This document shows, one piece after another, positions 1-6,257 of a stretch of 11,887 nt of DNA; positions within the stretch are counted from its first letter, which is position 1, and each line of letters begins with the position of its first letter. The notes under the pieces were generated by a model. The model had not been told where the DNA came from. It saw nothing but the letters and a program-made list of their open reading frames with translations, and did not search any database. The DNA is taken from assembly GCA_964420405.1 (NCBI GenBank), contig CAYQTL010000102.1, positions 1-11,887 on the forward strand. Direction: 5' to 3'. The stretch is from CAYQTL01 sp964420405. GTDB taxonomy: Bacteria; Acidobacteriota; Thermoanaerobaculia; Thermoanaerobaculales; Sulfomarinibacteraceae. A program made the position numbers and the translations under genes.

Positions 1-20
1 CACTGCCGAACGTTCTGCCT

Positions 21-37
21 GCCGGCTGGAAGCCGGC
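21..37 (+). repeat. 17-nt hairpin repeat, copy 1
   Basis: GCCGGCT-GGA-AGCCGGC is a perfect 7-bp stem with a 3-nt loop just upstream of the first gene. A related hairpin lies at 4895-4911 on the opposite strand. The stems differ by one compensated base pair (G-C here, A-T there), and the similarity runs on past the hairpin (CTGCG shared just downstream). A second AAGCCGGCGC occurs 16 bp further on (30-39 and 46-55), so this spot may carry more than one repeat unit. It looks like a REP-like intergenic palindrome. No associated transposase is visible. Confidence 0.55.
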
Positions 38-68
38 GCTGCGGCAAGCCGGCGCCACGGGAAAGCGC

Positions 69-74
69 TACCAT
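69..74 (+). promoter_or_regulatory. Candidate -10 box (TACCAT) for a leaderless start
   Basis: TACCAT ends 7 nt before the GTG at 82, which would put the transcription start at or next to the start codon. The same geometry is seen at both divergent starts near 6240 (TACGAT and TACACT). No convincing -35 box is visible. The call rests on position and on this recurrence. Confidence 0.4.
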
Positions 75-81
75 CGGGAGC

Positions 82-1308
82 GTGCCACCGCTGCGGGTCC
101 TCCACGTGACGCCCTACTCGGACCGGGCGTGGGCGTACGGCGGGATCCCACGGGTGGTGGCCGCCCAGACCGAGGAGCTGGCGTCGCGGGGGATCGACGT
201 CACCATCGCCACCACCGACGCCCTCGACGCGCGCTCCCGGGACTCCGGCGGCGACCCGCGGCGGCCGCGCCGGCCGCACCCGGAGGCGCGGCGCGCCGGC
301 GCGACGGTGCGCGTCTTCCCCAACCTCTCCAACCACCTCGCCGCCCGCCAGCAGCTCTCCCTGCCCCTGGGCCTCGCCCGCTGGCTCGGCGACGCCGCCC
401 GCGGGTTCGACGTGGGCCACCTCCACGGCTGCCACAACCTGCCCGGCGTGATCGCCGCCCGCCGGCTGCGGCGGGCCGGCGTGCCGTGGGTCGTGCAGCC
501 GAACGGCACCGCGCCGCGACACGAGCACCGCATCCTGGCGAAGCGGATCTTCGACCTGGTCCTCGGCCAGCGGCCCCTGTACGACGCGACCGCGGTGGTG
601 GCGGTGACGGCGTTCGAACGGCACCAGCTCGAGGGCCTCGGTGTCGACGCCGGCCGCATCCGGGTCATCCCGAACCCGGTCCGGCCGGAGCCGACGCCGG
701 GCCCCGACGAGGTCGCGACCTTCCGCGCCCGGTACGGGCTCGGTGCCGCCCCGGTCGTCACCTACCTCGGGCAGCTCAGCCCCCGCAAGCGGGTCGACCT
801 GGCTCTGCGCGCCGTGGCCGGTCTCCCCGACCCGGGGGTGCAGCTGGTCGTCGCCGGAGCCGACATGGGGTCGCGACCCGGCCTCGAGACGCTCGCGGCG
901 CGGCTCGGGATCGCGGCGAGGACCCGCTTCACGGGCGTGCTGGAGGGCCGCGAGCGGCTCGCCGCCCTCGCCGCCGCCGACGTCGTGGTCTACCCGACGG
1001 TCGACGAGATCTTCGGCCTGGTGCCGATGGAGGCGCTGCTGACGGGAACGCCGGTGGTGGTCAGCGGCGACAGCGGCTGCGGGGAGGTGGTGCGGGCGAC
1101 CGGCGGCGGCGAGATCGTCCCCGCCGGCGACGCCGCCGCCGTGACGGCTGCGGTGGCCGGAATCCTGACCTCCCCGGAGCACTGGCGCTCACCGGTCGAG
1201 ACCGCCGCCCGCCGGATCTGCGGGCTGTTCGGCCCCCCGAAGGTGGCCGAGGAGCTGGAGGCGCTGTACCGGGAGGTCGCCGGCGGTCGCGTGGCGGAGG
1301 AGAGCTGA
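82..1308 (+). CDS. Glycosyltransferase family 4 (GT-B fold)
   Basis: A 408-aa cytoplasmic glycosyltransferase that would move a sugar from a nucleotide donor to a growing surface glycan; donor and acceptor cannot be read from the sequence. The N-terminal domain opens RVLHVTPYSD and has YGGIPRV at 19-25, the Gly-rich acceptor-side loop of GT4 enzymes. The C-terminal donor domain starts near residue 225 with YLGQLSPRKRVD (R235 and K236 contact donor phosphates in this family) and has the E-x7-E motif at E309/E317 (EIFGLVPME). The start is a GTG with only a GGGAG touching it, so it may be leaderless. The frame stays open upstream to the window edge but has no other ATG, GTG or TTG there. The last codons overlap the next gene (TGATG), so the two are probably translationally coupled. 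Family call strong; specificity unknown. Confidence 0.93.
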   Translation: MPPLRVLHVTPYSDRAWAYGGIPRVVAAQTEELASRGIDVTIATTDALDARSRDSGGDPRRPRRPHPEARRAGATVRVFPNLSNHLAARQQLSLPLGLARWLGDAARGFDVGHLHGCHNLPGVIAARRLRRAGVPWVVQPNGTAPRHEHRILAKRIFDLVLGQRPLYDATAVVAVTAFERHQLEGLGVDAGRIRVIPNPVRPEPTPGPDEVATFRARYGLGAAPVVTYLGQLSPRKRVDLALRAVAGLPDPGVQLVVAGADMGSRPGLETLAARLGIAARTRFTGVLEGRERLAALAAADVVVYPTVDEIFGLVPMEALLTGTPVVVSGDSGCGEVVRATGGGEIVPAGDAAAVTAAVAGILTSPEHWRSPVETAARRICGLFGPPKVAEELEALYREVAGGRVAEES

Positions 1309-2702
1309 TGCGGGCGCTGCACGTGATCCACGACTTCCTGCCGCGCCACCGGGCGGGCTCCGAGATCTACGCCTACGAGCTCGCCCGCGCCCAACAGCGG
1401 CTCGGCCTCGAGGTCCACGTGCTGTGCGCCGAGTACGACCCGGCGCGGGAGCACGGCACCTTCGGGTGGCGCTTCGTCGACGACCTGCCGGTGACCGAGC
1501 TGGTCAACAACTGGCGCTTCCCGAGCTTCGCCGACAGCTACGCGTCCCCCGACCTGGGCGCGCGCCTCGAGCACGTGCTGCGGGCCGTGCAGCCGGACGT
1601 GCTGCACGTCCACAACCTCCTGAACCTCAGCTTCGAGCTGCCGGCGATCGCCTCGCGCCTCGCGATCCCGTCCGTCGCCACGCTGCACGAGTACGTCCTG
1701 GTGTGCCCGTCGGGCGGCCAGCGGGTGCACCTCGCCGACGAGCACGTCTGCACCGAGATCGAGCCCGATCGCTGCGCGCGTTGCTTCGTCCAGTCGCCGT
1801 TCTGGTCCCAGATGGCGTTCGCGCGGCTCGCGGGTGGCGGGCCAGGACGCCGGCTGGCCACGAAGCTCGCCGGCGTCCTGCGGCGGCGGCTGCCGGTGCT
1901 CGCGGCGCGGGCCGGGGCCACCGCGGCGCGGACCACCGGCCCGCCGCGGGTCACGCCGGCAGACGTCGAGGCCCGGCTCGCCGCCGCCCGCCGGGTGTTC
2001 GAGACGGTCGAGCTGTGGGTCGCCCCCTCGCCCGCCCTGGCCTCCGAGTTTCGCCGGCTGGGCGTGCCCGGAGGGCGAATCGAGGTGTCCGACTACGGCT
2101 TCGCACCCTTCGAGCGCGTCCCGCGGAGCCCCGGCGACGGGCGGCTGCGGATCGGCTTCGTCGGCACGCTGGTCTGGCACAAGGGCGCCCACGTGCTGGT
2201 CGAGGCCGTCCGCCGGCTGCCGGTGGAGAGCGTCGAGGTCCGGATCTTCGGGGGGCTCGACACCTTCCCCGACTACACCGCCCGCCTGCGGCGGGCCGCC
2301 GAGGGTCTGCCGGTGCGCCTGGAGGGAGGATTCGACCGCGATCGCGTGGCCGAGGTCTACGCCGGCATGGACGTGCTCGCGATCTGCTCCCTGTGGCCCG
2401 AGAACTCGCCGCTGGTGATCCACGAGGCGTTCATGGCAGAGGTGCCGGTGGTCGGAGCGCGGATGGGGGGCATCGCCGACCTCGTCTCCGACGGCGTCAA
2501 CGGCCTGCTCTACGACGCCTTCTCGCCCGCCGACCTGGCGGACCGGCTGCACCGGCTGCTCGACGAGCCGGAGCTGCTCGAGCGCCTGCGCGGTGCCCGC
2601 ACCCCGGTGAAGACCATCGACCGTGACGCCGAGGACTGGCTCGAGCGGTACCGCAGGGTCACCGGGCCGGAGCGCGGCCGGCTCGCGCCCATCCTCCCGT
2701 GA
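1308..2702 (+). CDS. Glycosyltransferase family 4 with Cys-rich insertion
   Basis: A 464-aa GT-B fold glycosyltransferase. The ATG overlaps the previous stop (TGATG) and is preceded by a good Shine-Dalgarno, GGAGGAGAG at 1296-1304. The same frame is open far upstream inside the preceding gene, but homology-like sequence begins only here (MRALHVIHDFLPRHRAG, with the GSEIY loop at 17-21). VLHVHNLLNLS lies at 98-108. A Cys cluster at C133, C148, C156 and C159 follows LHEYVLVCPSGG; some GT4 enzymes carry such an insertion, possibly structural or metal-binding. The donor domain has GFVGTLVWHKG (283-293) and the E-x7-E motif at E365/E373 (ENSPLVIHE). It is slightly longer than usual because of the insertion and a linker around 175-225. 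Most likely it acts in the same glycan pathway as its overlapping neighbour. Substrate unknown. Confidence 0.92.
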   Translation: MRALHVIHDFLPRHRAGSEIYAYELARAQQRLGLEVHVLCAEYDPAREHGTFGWRFVDDLPVTELVNNWRFPSFADSYASPDLGARLEHVLRAVQPDVLHVHNLLNLSFELPAIASRLAIPSVATLHEYVLVCPSGGQRVHLADEHVCTEIEPDRCARCFVQSPFWSQMAFARLAGGGPGRRLATKLAGVLRRRLPVLAARAGATAARTTGPPRVTPADVEARLAAARRVFETVELWVAPSPALASEFRRLGVPGGRIEVSDYGFAPFERVPRSPGDGRLRIGFVGTLVWHKGAHVLVEAVRRLPVESVEVRIFGGLDTFPDYTARLRRAAEGLPVRLEGGFDRDRVAEVYAGMDVLAICSLWPENSPLVIHEAFMAEVPVVGARMGGIADLVSDGVNGLLYDAFSPADLADRLHRLLDEPELLERLRGARTPVKTIDRDAEDWLERYRRVTGPERGRLAPILP

Positions 2703-2726
2703 CGGCTCCACCGATGCTGCTACAGT
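2699..2726 (+). promoter_or_regulatory. Candidate internal promoter GTGACG-16-TACAGT
   Basis: The 84-bp gap after the second GT4 gene is the only real gap in the five-gene run. GTGACG (2699-2704) matches four of six -35 consensus bases and lies 16 bp upstream of TACAGT (2721-2726), which shares the TACnnT form of the other candidate boxes in this window. It would give a leader of about 54 nt before the ATG at 2787. No terminator is visible, so read-through from upstream is also likely. Confidence 0.3.
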
Positions 2727-2786
2727 TCGGTCCGGCCCCTCCGATCTCGAGGCGAGGCACGGCGGGCCCGCGGACGAGGACCTGAG

Positions 2787-3500
2787 ATGCGGGCGATCGC
2801 GGTCATCCCGGCCCACAACGAGGCCGCCACCCTGGCGGCGGTGGTGGACGGTCTGCGGGAGCGCCGGCCGGAGCTGGACGTGCTGGTGGTGGACGACGCC
2901 TCCACCGACGACACCGCCGAGCTGCTTCCCCGGCTCGGCGTGCGCTACCTCAGCCTCGCCCAGCGCCTCGGGGTCGGCGGCGCGGTGCGCGCCGGGCTGC
3001 GCTACGCCCGCGGGCTCGGGTACCACGTGGCCCTGCGGCTCGACGGGGACGGCCAGCACCTGCCGGACCAGCTCGAGGCGCTGCTGGAGCCGGTGCTGGC
3101 CGGCGTCGCCGACGCCGCCGCCGGCTCCCGCTTCCGCGAGCCGAGCGGCTACCACGCGCCCCTCGCCCGGCGCGCGGTCCACCGGGTGCTCGCGCTGGCG
3201 CTGTCGCGCCTGACCCGCCGGCCGGTCACCGACCCCACCTCCGGCCTCTGGGCGTTCGGCCCCCGCGCGCTGCGGCTGCTCGGCGACCACTACCCGAAGG
3301 GGTACTCGGAGCCGGAGCTGTGGCTGTTCCTGGCGCGCAACGGGCTCGTCGTGCACGAGGTGCCGGTGACGATGCGGGAGCGCCAGGGAGGCCGGTCGAG
3401 CCTGACGCTGGCCCGCGCGCTGCTCGCCCTCGCACGCACGGCCCTCGTGATGGTGGTGGTGCCGCTGCGGGCCACCGTCGCCGGGAGAGCCGATGCTTGA
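2787..3500 (+). CDS. Polyprenyl-phosphate hexose synthase-like GT2
   Basis: A 237-aa GT-A fold transferase resembling dolichyl/polyprenyl-phosphate mannose or glucose synthases, which make a lipid-linked monosaccharide from a nucleotide sugar on the cytoplasmic face. It opens with VIPAHNEAATL (7-17), then VVDDASTDDT (34-43) for nucleotide binding and LDGDGQH at 85-91, whose D86-G-D88 is the metal-binding DxD. DPTSGLWAF (149-157) and YSEPELW (173-179) follow, with GGRSS at 201-205. The two or more C-terminal membrane helices of GtrB/ArnC-like relatives are absent; only a hydrophobic stretch near 209-228 could touch the membrane. The start has GAGGA at 2776-2780, 6 nt before the ATG. The stop overlaps the DUF2304 gene, a common genomic partner of such GT2s. 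Family firm; sugar and lipid acceptor inferred. Confidence 0.9.
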   Translation: MRAIAVIPAHNEAATLAAVVDGLRERRPELDVLVVDDASTDDTAELLPRLGVRYLSLAQRLGVGGAVRAGLRYARGLGYHVALRLDGDGQHLPDQLEALLEPVLAGVADAAAGSRFREPSGYHAPLARRAVHRVLALALSRLTRRPVTDPTSGLWAFGPRALRLLGDHYPKGYSEPELWLFLARNGLVVHEVPVTMRERQGGRSSLTLARALLALARTALVMVVVPLRATVAGRADA

Positions 3501-3882
3501 CCCTGTCCAGGTGCTCGCCATCGCCGTCAGCGCCCTGCTGCTGCTGCTGGTGCTCGAGCTCGTGCGGCGCCGGCTCCTCGGCGAGGAGTACGCCCTGGTG
3601 TGGATTCTCGGCGCCGTCGGGCTGCTGGCGCTATCGGTCTGGCGGGGAGCCCTCGACGGCGTCGCCCGCTGGCTCGGCGTCTACTACGGGCCCGCCCTGC
3701 TGCTGCTCCTGCTCGGCGTCTTCGTGTTCGTCGCGCTGCTGTTCTTCTCGGTGGTGGTCTCCCGGCAGAGGCTCCAGATCGACCGTCTGATCGAGGACGT
3801 GGCGATCCTCGAGGCCCGCCAGCGGGACCTCGGGTCGGCCGCGGACCGCGGAACCGGGGACGAACCGGCGGAGCCGTCGTGA
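3493..3882 (+). CDS. DUF2304 small membrane protein
   Basis: A 129-aa integral membrane protein of the DUF2304 type. Helix 1 is about residues 6-23 (LAIAVSALLLLLVLELV), helix 2 about 34-50 after the characteristic EEYALVWILGA (31-41), and helix 3 about 65-89 (rich in L, F and V). A charged amphipathic segment follows (91-113, RQRLQIDRLIEDVAILEARQ), probably a short cytoplasmic coiled coil, then a loose acidic tail. The ATG lies 8 nt inside the preceding GT2 and has GGGAGAG at 3483-3489. No enzymatic function is established for the family. Adjacency to polyprenyl-phosphate-sugar-synthase-like GT2s suggests an accessory role such as anchoring the soluble transferase at the membrane or helping handle its lipid product; that is inference. 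Confidence 0.88.
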   Translation: MLDPVQVLAIAVSALLLLLVLELVRRRLLGEEYALVWILGAVGLLALSVWRGALDGVARWLGVYYGPALLLLLLGVFVFVALLFFSVVVSRQRLQIDRLIEDVAILEARQRDLGSAADRGTGDEPAEPS

Positions 3883-4823
3883 GCCGGCGGAGGGTGTCCG
3901 TCGCGCTCGTCACCCGCGACGGCATCACGACGCTGCCGGCGGTGCTCCAGGCTCTCGCGGAGCAGGCGGTCGACGCCGATGTCGAGATCGTCGGGGTGGA
4001 CAGCGGTTCCACCGACGGCACCCGCGAGCTGCTCGACGAACGCGCCCATCGGGTGATCGGCATCAGCCCGCGGCACTTCGACCACGGCGGCACCCGCAAC
4101 CTCGCCGTGGGGCAGTGCACCGGCGACGTCGCGGTGCTGCTGGTCCAGGACGCCGTGCCAGCCGGACCGCGGTGGCTCGCGGAGCTGGTCCGTCCCCTCG
4201 ACGAGGACCCCACCGTCGGCGCGGCGTTCGCCCGCCAGCTGCCGCGACCGCAAGCCGACCGTCTCGAACGATGGAGCCTGGCGCGCTGGGTCGCCGCCGG
4301 CGCCTCGCCACGGGTGTCGAGGATCACCGGTCGGGACGCCTTCGACCGGCTGTCTCCCCTCGAACGGCTCGACGCCGCGGTGCTGGACAACGTCTGCGCT
4401 GTCGTGCGCCGGTCGGTGTGGGAGCGGCACCCGTTCCGCTCCGCTCCGATCGCCGAGGACCTCGAGTGGGGGCGCGAGATCCTGCTCGCCGGTCACGGCA
4501 TCGCCTTCGCGCCGGCCGCCGCCGTCGTCCACTCCCACCGGCGCGACGTGCGCTACGAGCTCGCCAGGACGCGCATGGTCCACCACCGGCTCCAGGTTCT
4601 CTTCGGGCTCCGCCTGGTACCCGACGCCGGTCGCTTGGCGCGGGCGGTCGTGGCCACGTTGGGCGACCACCTCCGGGTCGTCACCGACGGCGGCCGCCGC
4701 CCGGCGCCTCCCGGCGAGCTCGCCCGTGCGGTCGCCCTCGCCGTCGCGTGGCCTCTCGGCCAGTACCTCGGCGGCCGCGACGCTGCCCGCGGCCGCCCCC
4801 TGCGGCGGCGGCCGGGGGTGTGA
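3879..4823 (+). CDS. Rhamnosyltransferase-like GT2
   Basis: A 314-aa GT-A fold transferase. The start is the GTG at 3879, overlapping the DUF2304 stop as GTGA, with GGAG at 3870-3873. Longer upstream in-frame starts lie inside the DUF2304 gene and lack homology-like sequence. Motifs: VALVTRDG (8-15), VDSGSTDGT (40-48), FDHGGTRN (67-74), VQDAVPAGPRWL (89-100) and AEDLEWG (192-198). The FDHGGTRN and QDA pair, with QDA replacing a classic DxD, is typical of rhamnosyltransferases and related O-antigen GT2s that add dTDP-L-rhamnose to a lipid-linked glycan. VVHSH (216-220) and a C-terminal helical region with RMVHHR complete the domain. No dTDP-rhamnose genes are in the window, so rhamnose is a family-based guess. 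The C-terminus is Arg/Gly-rich and probably disordered. Confidence 0.87.
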   Translation: MSRRRVSVALVTRDGITTLPAVLQALAEQAVDADVEIVGVDSGSTDGTRELLDERAHRVIGISPRHFDHGGTRNLAVGQCTGDVAVLLVQDAVPAGPRWLAELVRPLDEDPTVGAAFARQLPRPQADRLERWSLARWVAAGASPRVSRITGRDAFDRLSPLERLDAAVLDNVCAVVRRSVWERHPFRSAPIAEDLEWGREILLAGHGIAFAPAAAVVHSHRRDVRYELARTRMVHHRLQVLFGLRLVPDAGRLARAVVATLGDHLRVVTDGGRRPAPPGELARAVALAVAWPLGQYLGGRDAARGRPLRRRPGV

Positions 4824-4894
4824 CGGCCCGACACCGCGTGCTCTTCCCAGATCCCCGCCGGCGTTCGGCTCCGCACCGTCAACCTGGGCGCAGG

Positions 4895-4911
4895 GCCAGC
4901 TTCCAGCTGGC
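4895..4911 (-). repeat. 17-nt hairpin repeat, copy 2 (inverted)
   Basis: GCCAGCT-TCC-AGCTGGC is a perfect 7-bp stem with a 3-nt loop. Read on the minus strand it is GCCAGCT-GGA-AGCTGGC, the same as the copy at 21-37 except for one base pair changed on both sides of the stem. The following minus-strand bases (CCTGCG) also parallel copy 1 (GCTGCG). The compensated change argues for conserved folding rather than chance. Confidence 0.55.
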
Positions 4912-4970
4912 ATGCTTCGCAGGTCGGGGCACGGCGGCGAGCCGCCCCGCGCCCACCTCGAGAGAGGCGG

Positions 4971-5120
4971 CCTCCGCCCGCGTCCGCGTCCGTGCCCGAA
5001 CGGAACGCCCCGGTCCGCGACCCCGATCGGCTCCTCTCGCCGCCGCTTCCCCGCCCGCTGTCGCATTCCCGGACCTGACGCAGCATCGAGGGCACGGACG
5101 GACGCGGACGCGGGAGGGGG
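4971..5120. repeat. Long imperfect inverted repeat (potential hairpin)
   Basis: The left arm 4977-4997 (period-6 units such as CCGCGT/CCGCGT/CCGTGC) is fully complementary to 5090-5114, apart from a 4-nt bulge (an extra GGAC unit). Pairing continues outward with one mismatch and one G-T wobble to 4971 and 5120. The loop is 92 nt (4998-5089). It lies between convergent genes. It could act as a two-way transcription stop or RNA 3' stabiliser, or be a by-product of hexamer repeat expansion in both orientations. Confidence 0.6.
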
Positions 5121-5147
5121 ACGACCGGTGTCGCGTGGGAGACCCCC

Positions 5148-6218
5148 TCACCCCATGCTGTGCCGCGGTGAGGCCGGGCGGCGCAGCAGCCGGCGGCAGC
5201 CCCAGACGACGATCGCCCACCCCCAGGCGAGGTCCCGCAGCAGGTGGGCGGGGACCATGAACAGGGCTGCCGGGTCGCCCACCAGACGGCTCGCCCGCAC
5301 CGCGGCGACGAGCCGCTCGGCCGCGAGCACCCCGACGACGCCGGCCGCGGCCAGCAGCACCGGCCGCGCCGGCCAGCCCGCCAGTAGCGCCGCACCCCCG
5401 CACAGCCCGGCGACGACGGCGCCGAGCATGAGCGGAGCGTGGAGCACCATCGTCGCACCGGACACCATGTCCCCGGCGGCCTTTCCCGGATGGCGCAGGA
5501 CCAGGTCGAGCCGGCCGTAGCCCTGGCCGTACTGCTGGCGCAGGTATCCGAGCAGACCGTCGCGCCAGGCGTGACGGCTGCGCGCCCGGCGGTTGAACAC
5601 CAGCCGCCAGCCGGCGTCGCGCAGCCGGTAGCTCATCCGGTTGTCGTAGGCGTAGCCGAACGACTCGTCGAACAGCCCGACCTCCTCGAGGGCACGCCGA
5701 CGGTAGAGGGAGTTGCCGGTGCACACGTGGTCGACGTCGAGGCCGCGGATGCCGGCGTACCGCAGCTCGAGATCGTAGCCGGCCGCCCGCGCCCACAGCG
5801 AGCCGCGGCGGTCGGTCGCGTAGTATCCCTGGGCCGCCGCCACCGCCGGGTCCCGCAGCTCGCCGGCGAGGGCCGCGAGCCATCCCGGTGCCAGGAGCAC
5901 GTCCTGGTCCACCTGGGCGACGAGCGGATGCCGGGCCGCGGCGATGCCGGCGTTGATCGCCGCCGCGGCCCCGCGGCGCGGCCCGTCGAGGACCCGTACG
6001 CGGGGATCCCGCGCCGCCACCGCCGCCACCAGCTCGGGACCGCGGTCGCGGCTGCCGTCCTCCACGACCACCACCTCGAACGGCCGGCCGTCGTCCTCGG
6101 CCAGGATCGCCTCGAGCACGCGCCCGATCCAGCGCACCCCGTCCCGCAGCGGGACGACGAAGCTGACCCCCTCCACCGGCCCGCCGCCGGCCGCCGTCGG
6201 CGAAGGCTCGTCCGACAT
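5148..6218 (-). CDS. GT2 glycosyltransferase with C-terminal membrane helices
   Basis: A 356-aa membrane-attached GT-A fold transferase on the minus strand. After a loose 15-residue N-terminus come VSFVVPLRDG (18-27), VVEDGSRDRG (51-60), a Gly/Ala-rich loop near 83-91, and QVDQDVLLAPGW (102-113) containing the DxD motif D104-Q-D106. CTGNSLYRRRAL (166-177) and FDESFGYAYDNRMSYRLRD (183-201) mark the acceptor side; where many GT2s have ED, this one has Y191-D192, keeping the Asp. QQYGQGYGRL follows at 228-237. Three hydrophobic segments (about 258-281, 286-304 and 316-341) should anchor it in the inner membrane with the catalytic domain in the cytoplasm. It is divergent from the TMTC-like gene across 39 bp, with no clear Shine-Dalgarno. 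Likely role: adding a sugar to a lipid-linked glycan. Donor unknown. Confidence 0.88.
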   Translation of the reverse strand: MSDEPSPTAAGGGPVEGVSFVVPLRDGVRWIGRVLEAILAEDDGRPFEVVVVEDGSRDRGPELVAAVAARDPRVRVLDGPRRGAAAAINAGIAAARHPLVAQVDQDVLLAPGWLAALAGELRDPAVAAAQGYYATDRRGSLWARAAGYDLELRYAGIRGLDVDHVCTGNSLYRRRALEEVGLFDESFGYAYDNRMSYRLRDAGWRLVFNRRARSRHAWRDGLLGYLRQQYGQGYGRLDLVLRHPGKAAGDMVSGATMVLHAPLMLGAVVAGLCGGAALLAGWPARPVLLAAAGVVGVLAAERLVAAVRASRLVGDPAALFMVPAHLLRDLAWGWAIVVWGCRRLLRRPASPRHSMG

Positions 6219-6225
6219 GCTGCCG

Positions 6226-6231
6226 ATCGTA
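6226..6231 (-). promoter_or_regulatory. Candidate -10 box (TACGAT) for the minus-strand GT2
   Basis: On the minus strand TACGAT ends 7 nt before the ATG at 6218. A start about 7 nt downstream of the box would give an mRNA with essentially no leader, matching the absence of a Shine-Dalgarno. No clear -35 box is visible. It lies 12 bp from the oppositely oriented box at 6244-6249. Confidence 0.4.
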
Positions 6232-6243
6232 CACCGGCACAGC

Positions 6244-6249
6244 TACACT
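6244..6249 (+). promoter_or_regulatory. Candidate -10 box (TACACT) for the TMTC-like gene
   Basis: TACACT ends 8 nt before the ATG at 6258. No purine-rich Shine-Dalgarno sits in the usual place (the intervening bases are GCCGGGCC), so a leaderless or near-leaderless transcript is the simplest reading. The -35 region is weak. Confidence 0.42.
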
Positions 6250-6257
6250 GCCGGGCC

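Larger units (their letters stand above)
4824..5147. other. Spacer between convergent genes, repeat-containing
   Basis: These 324 bp separate two convergent stop codons. Frames crossing it have low-complexity Arg/Pro/Ser composition and run into both neighbours, so I call no gene. It holds a 17-nt hairpin (4895-4911) and a long imperfect inverted repeat (4971-4997 with 5090-5120). No T-rich terminator is visible on either strand, so the inverted repeat is the only candidate for stopping converging transcripts. Confidence 0.6.

Noticed and set aside
129..1307. In-frame upstream extension of the second GT4 gene
   Set aside because: The extension is Arg/Pro-rich shadow of the first GT4 gene. 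The ATG at 1308 has a Shine-Dalgarno and begins the recognisable GT4 sequence.
990..3521. 843-codon minus-strand open frame opposite the glycosyltransferase genes
   Set aside because: Low-complexity His/Arg/Gly/Gln-rich translation that crosses three well-supported plus-strand genes; it is a GC-driven shadow.
4790..4822. GC-rich hairpin at the end of the rhamnosyltransferase-like gene as a terminator
   Set aside because: It lies within the coding sequence, pairs imperfectly and has no T-run.
5439..6257. In-frame upstream extension of the TMTC-like gene
   Set aside because: It is antisense to the minus-strand GT2, has no homology-like content, and the ATG at 6258 has a candidate promoter just upstream.
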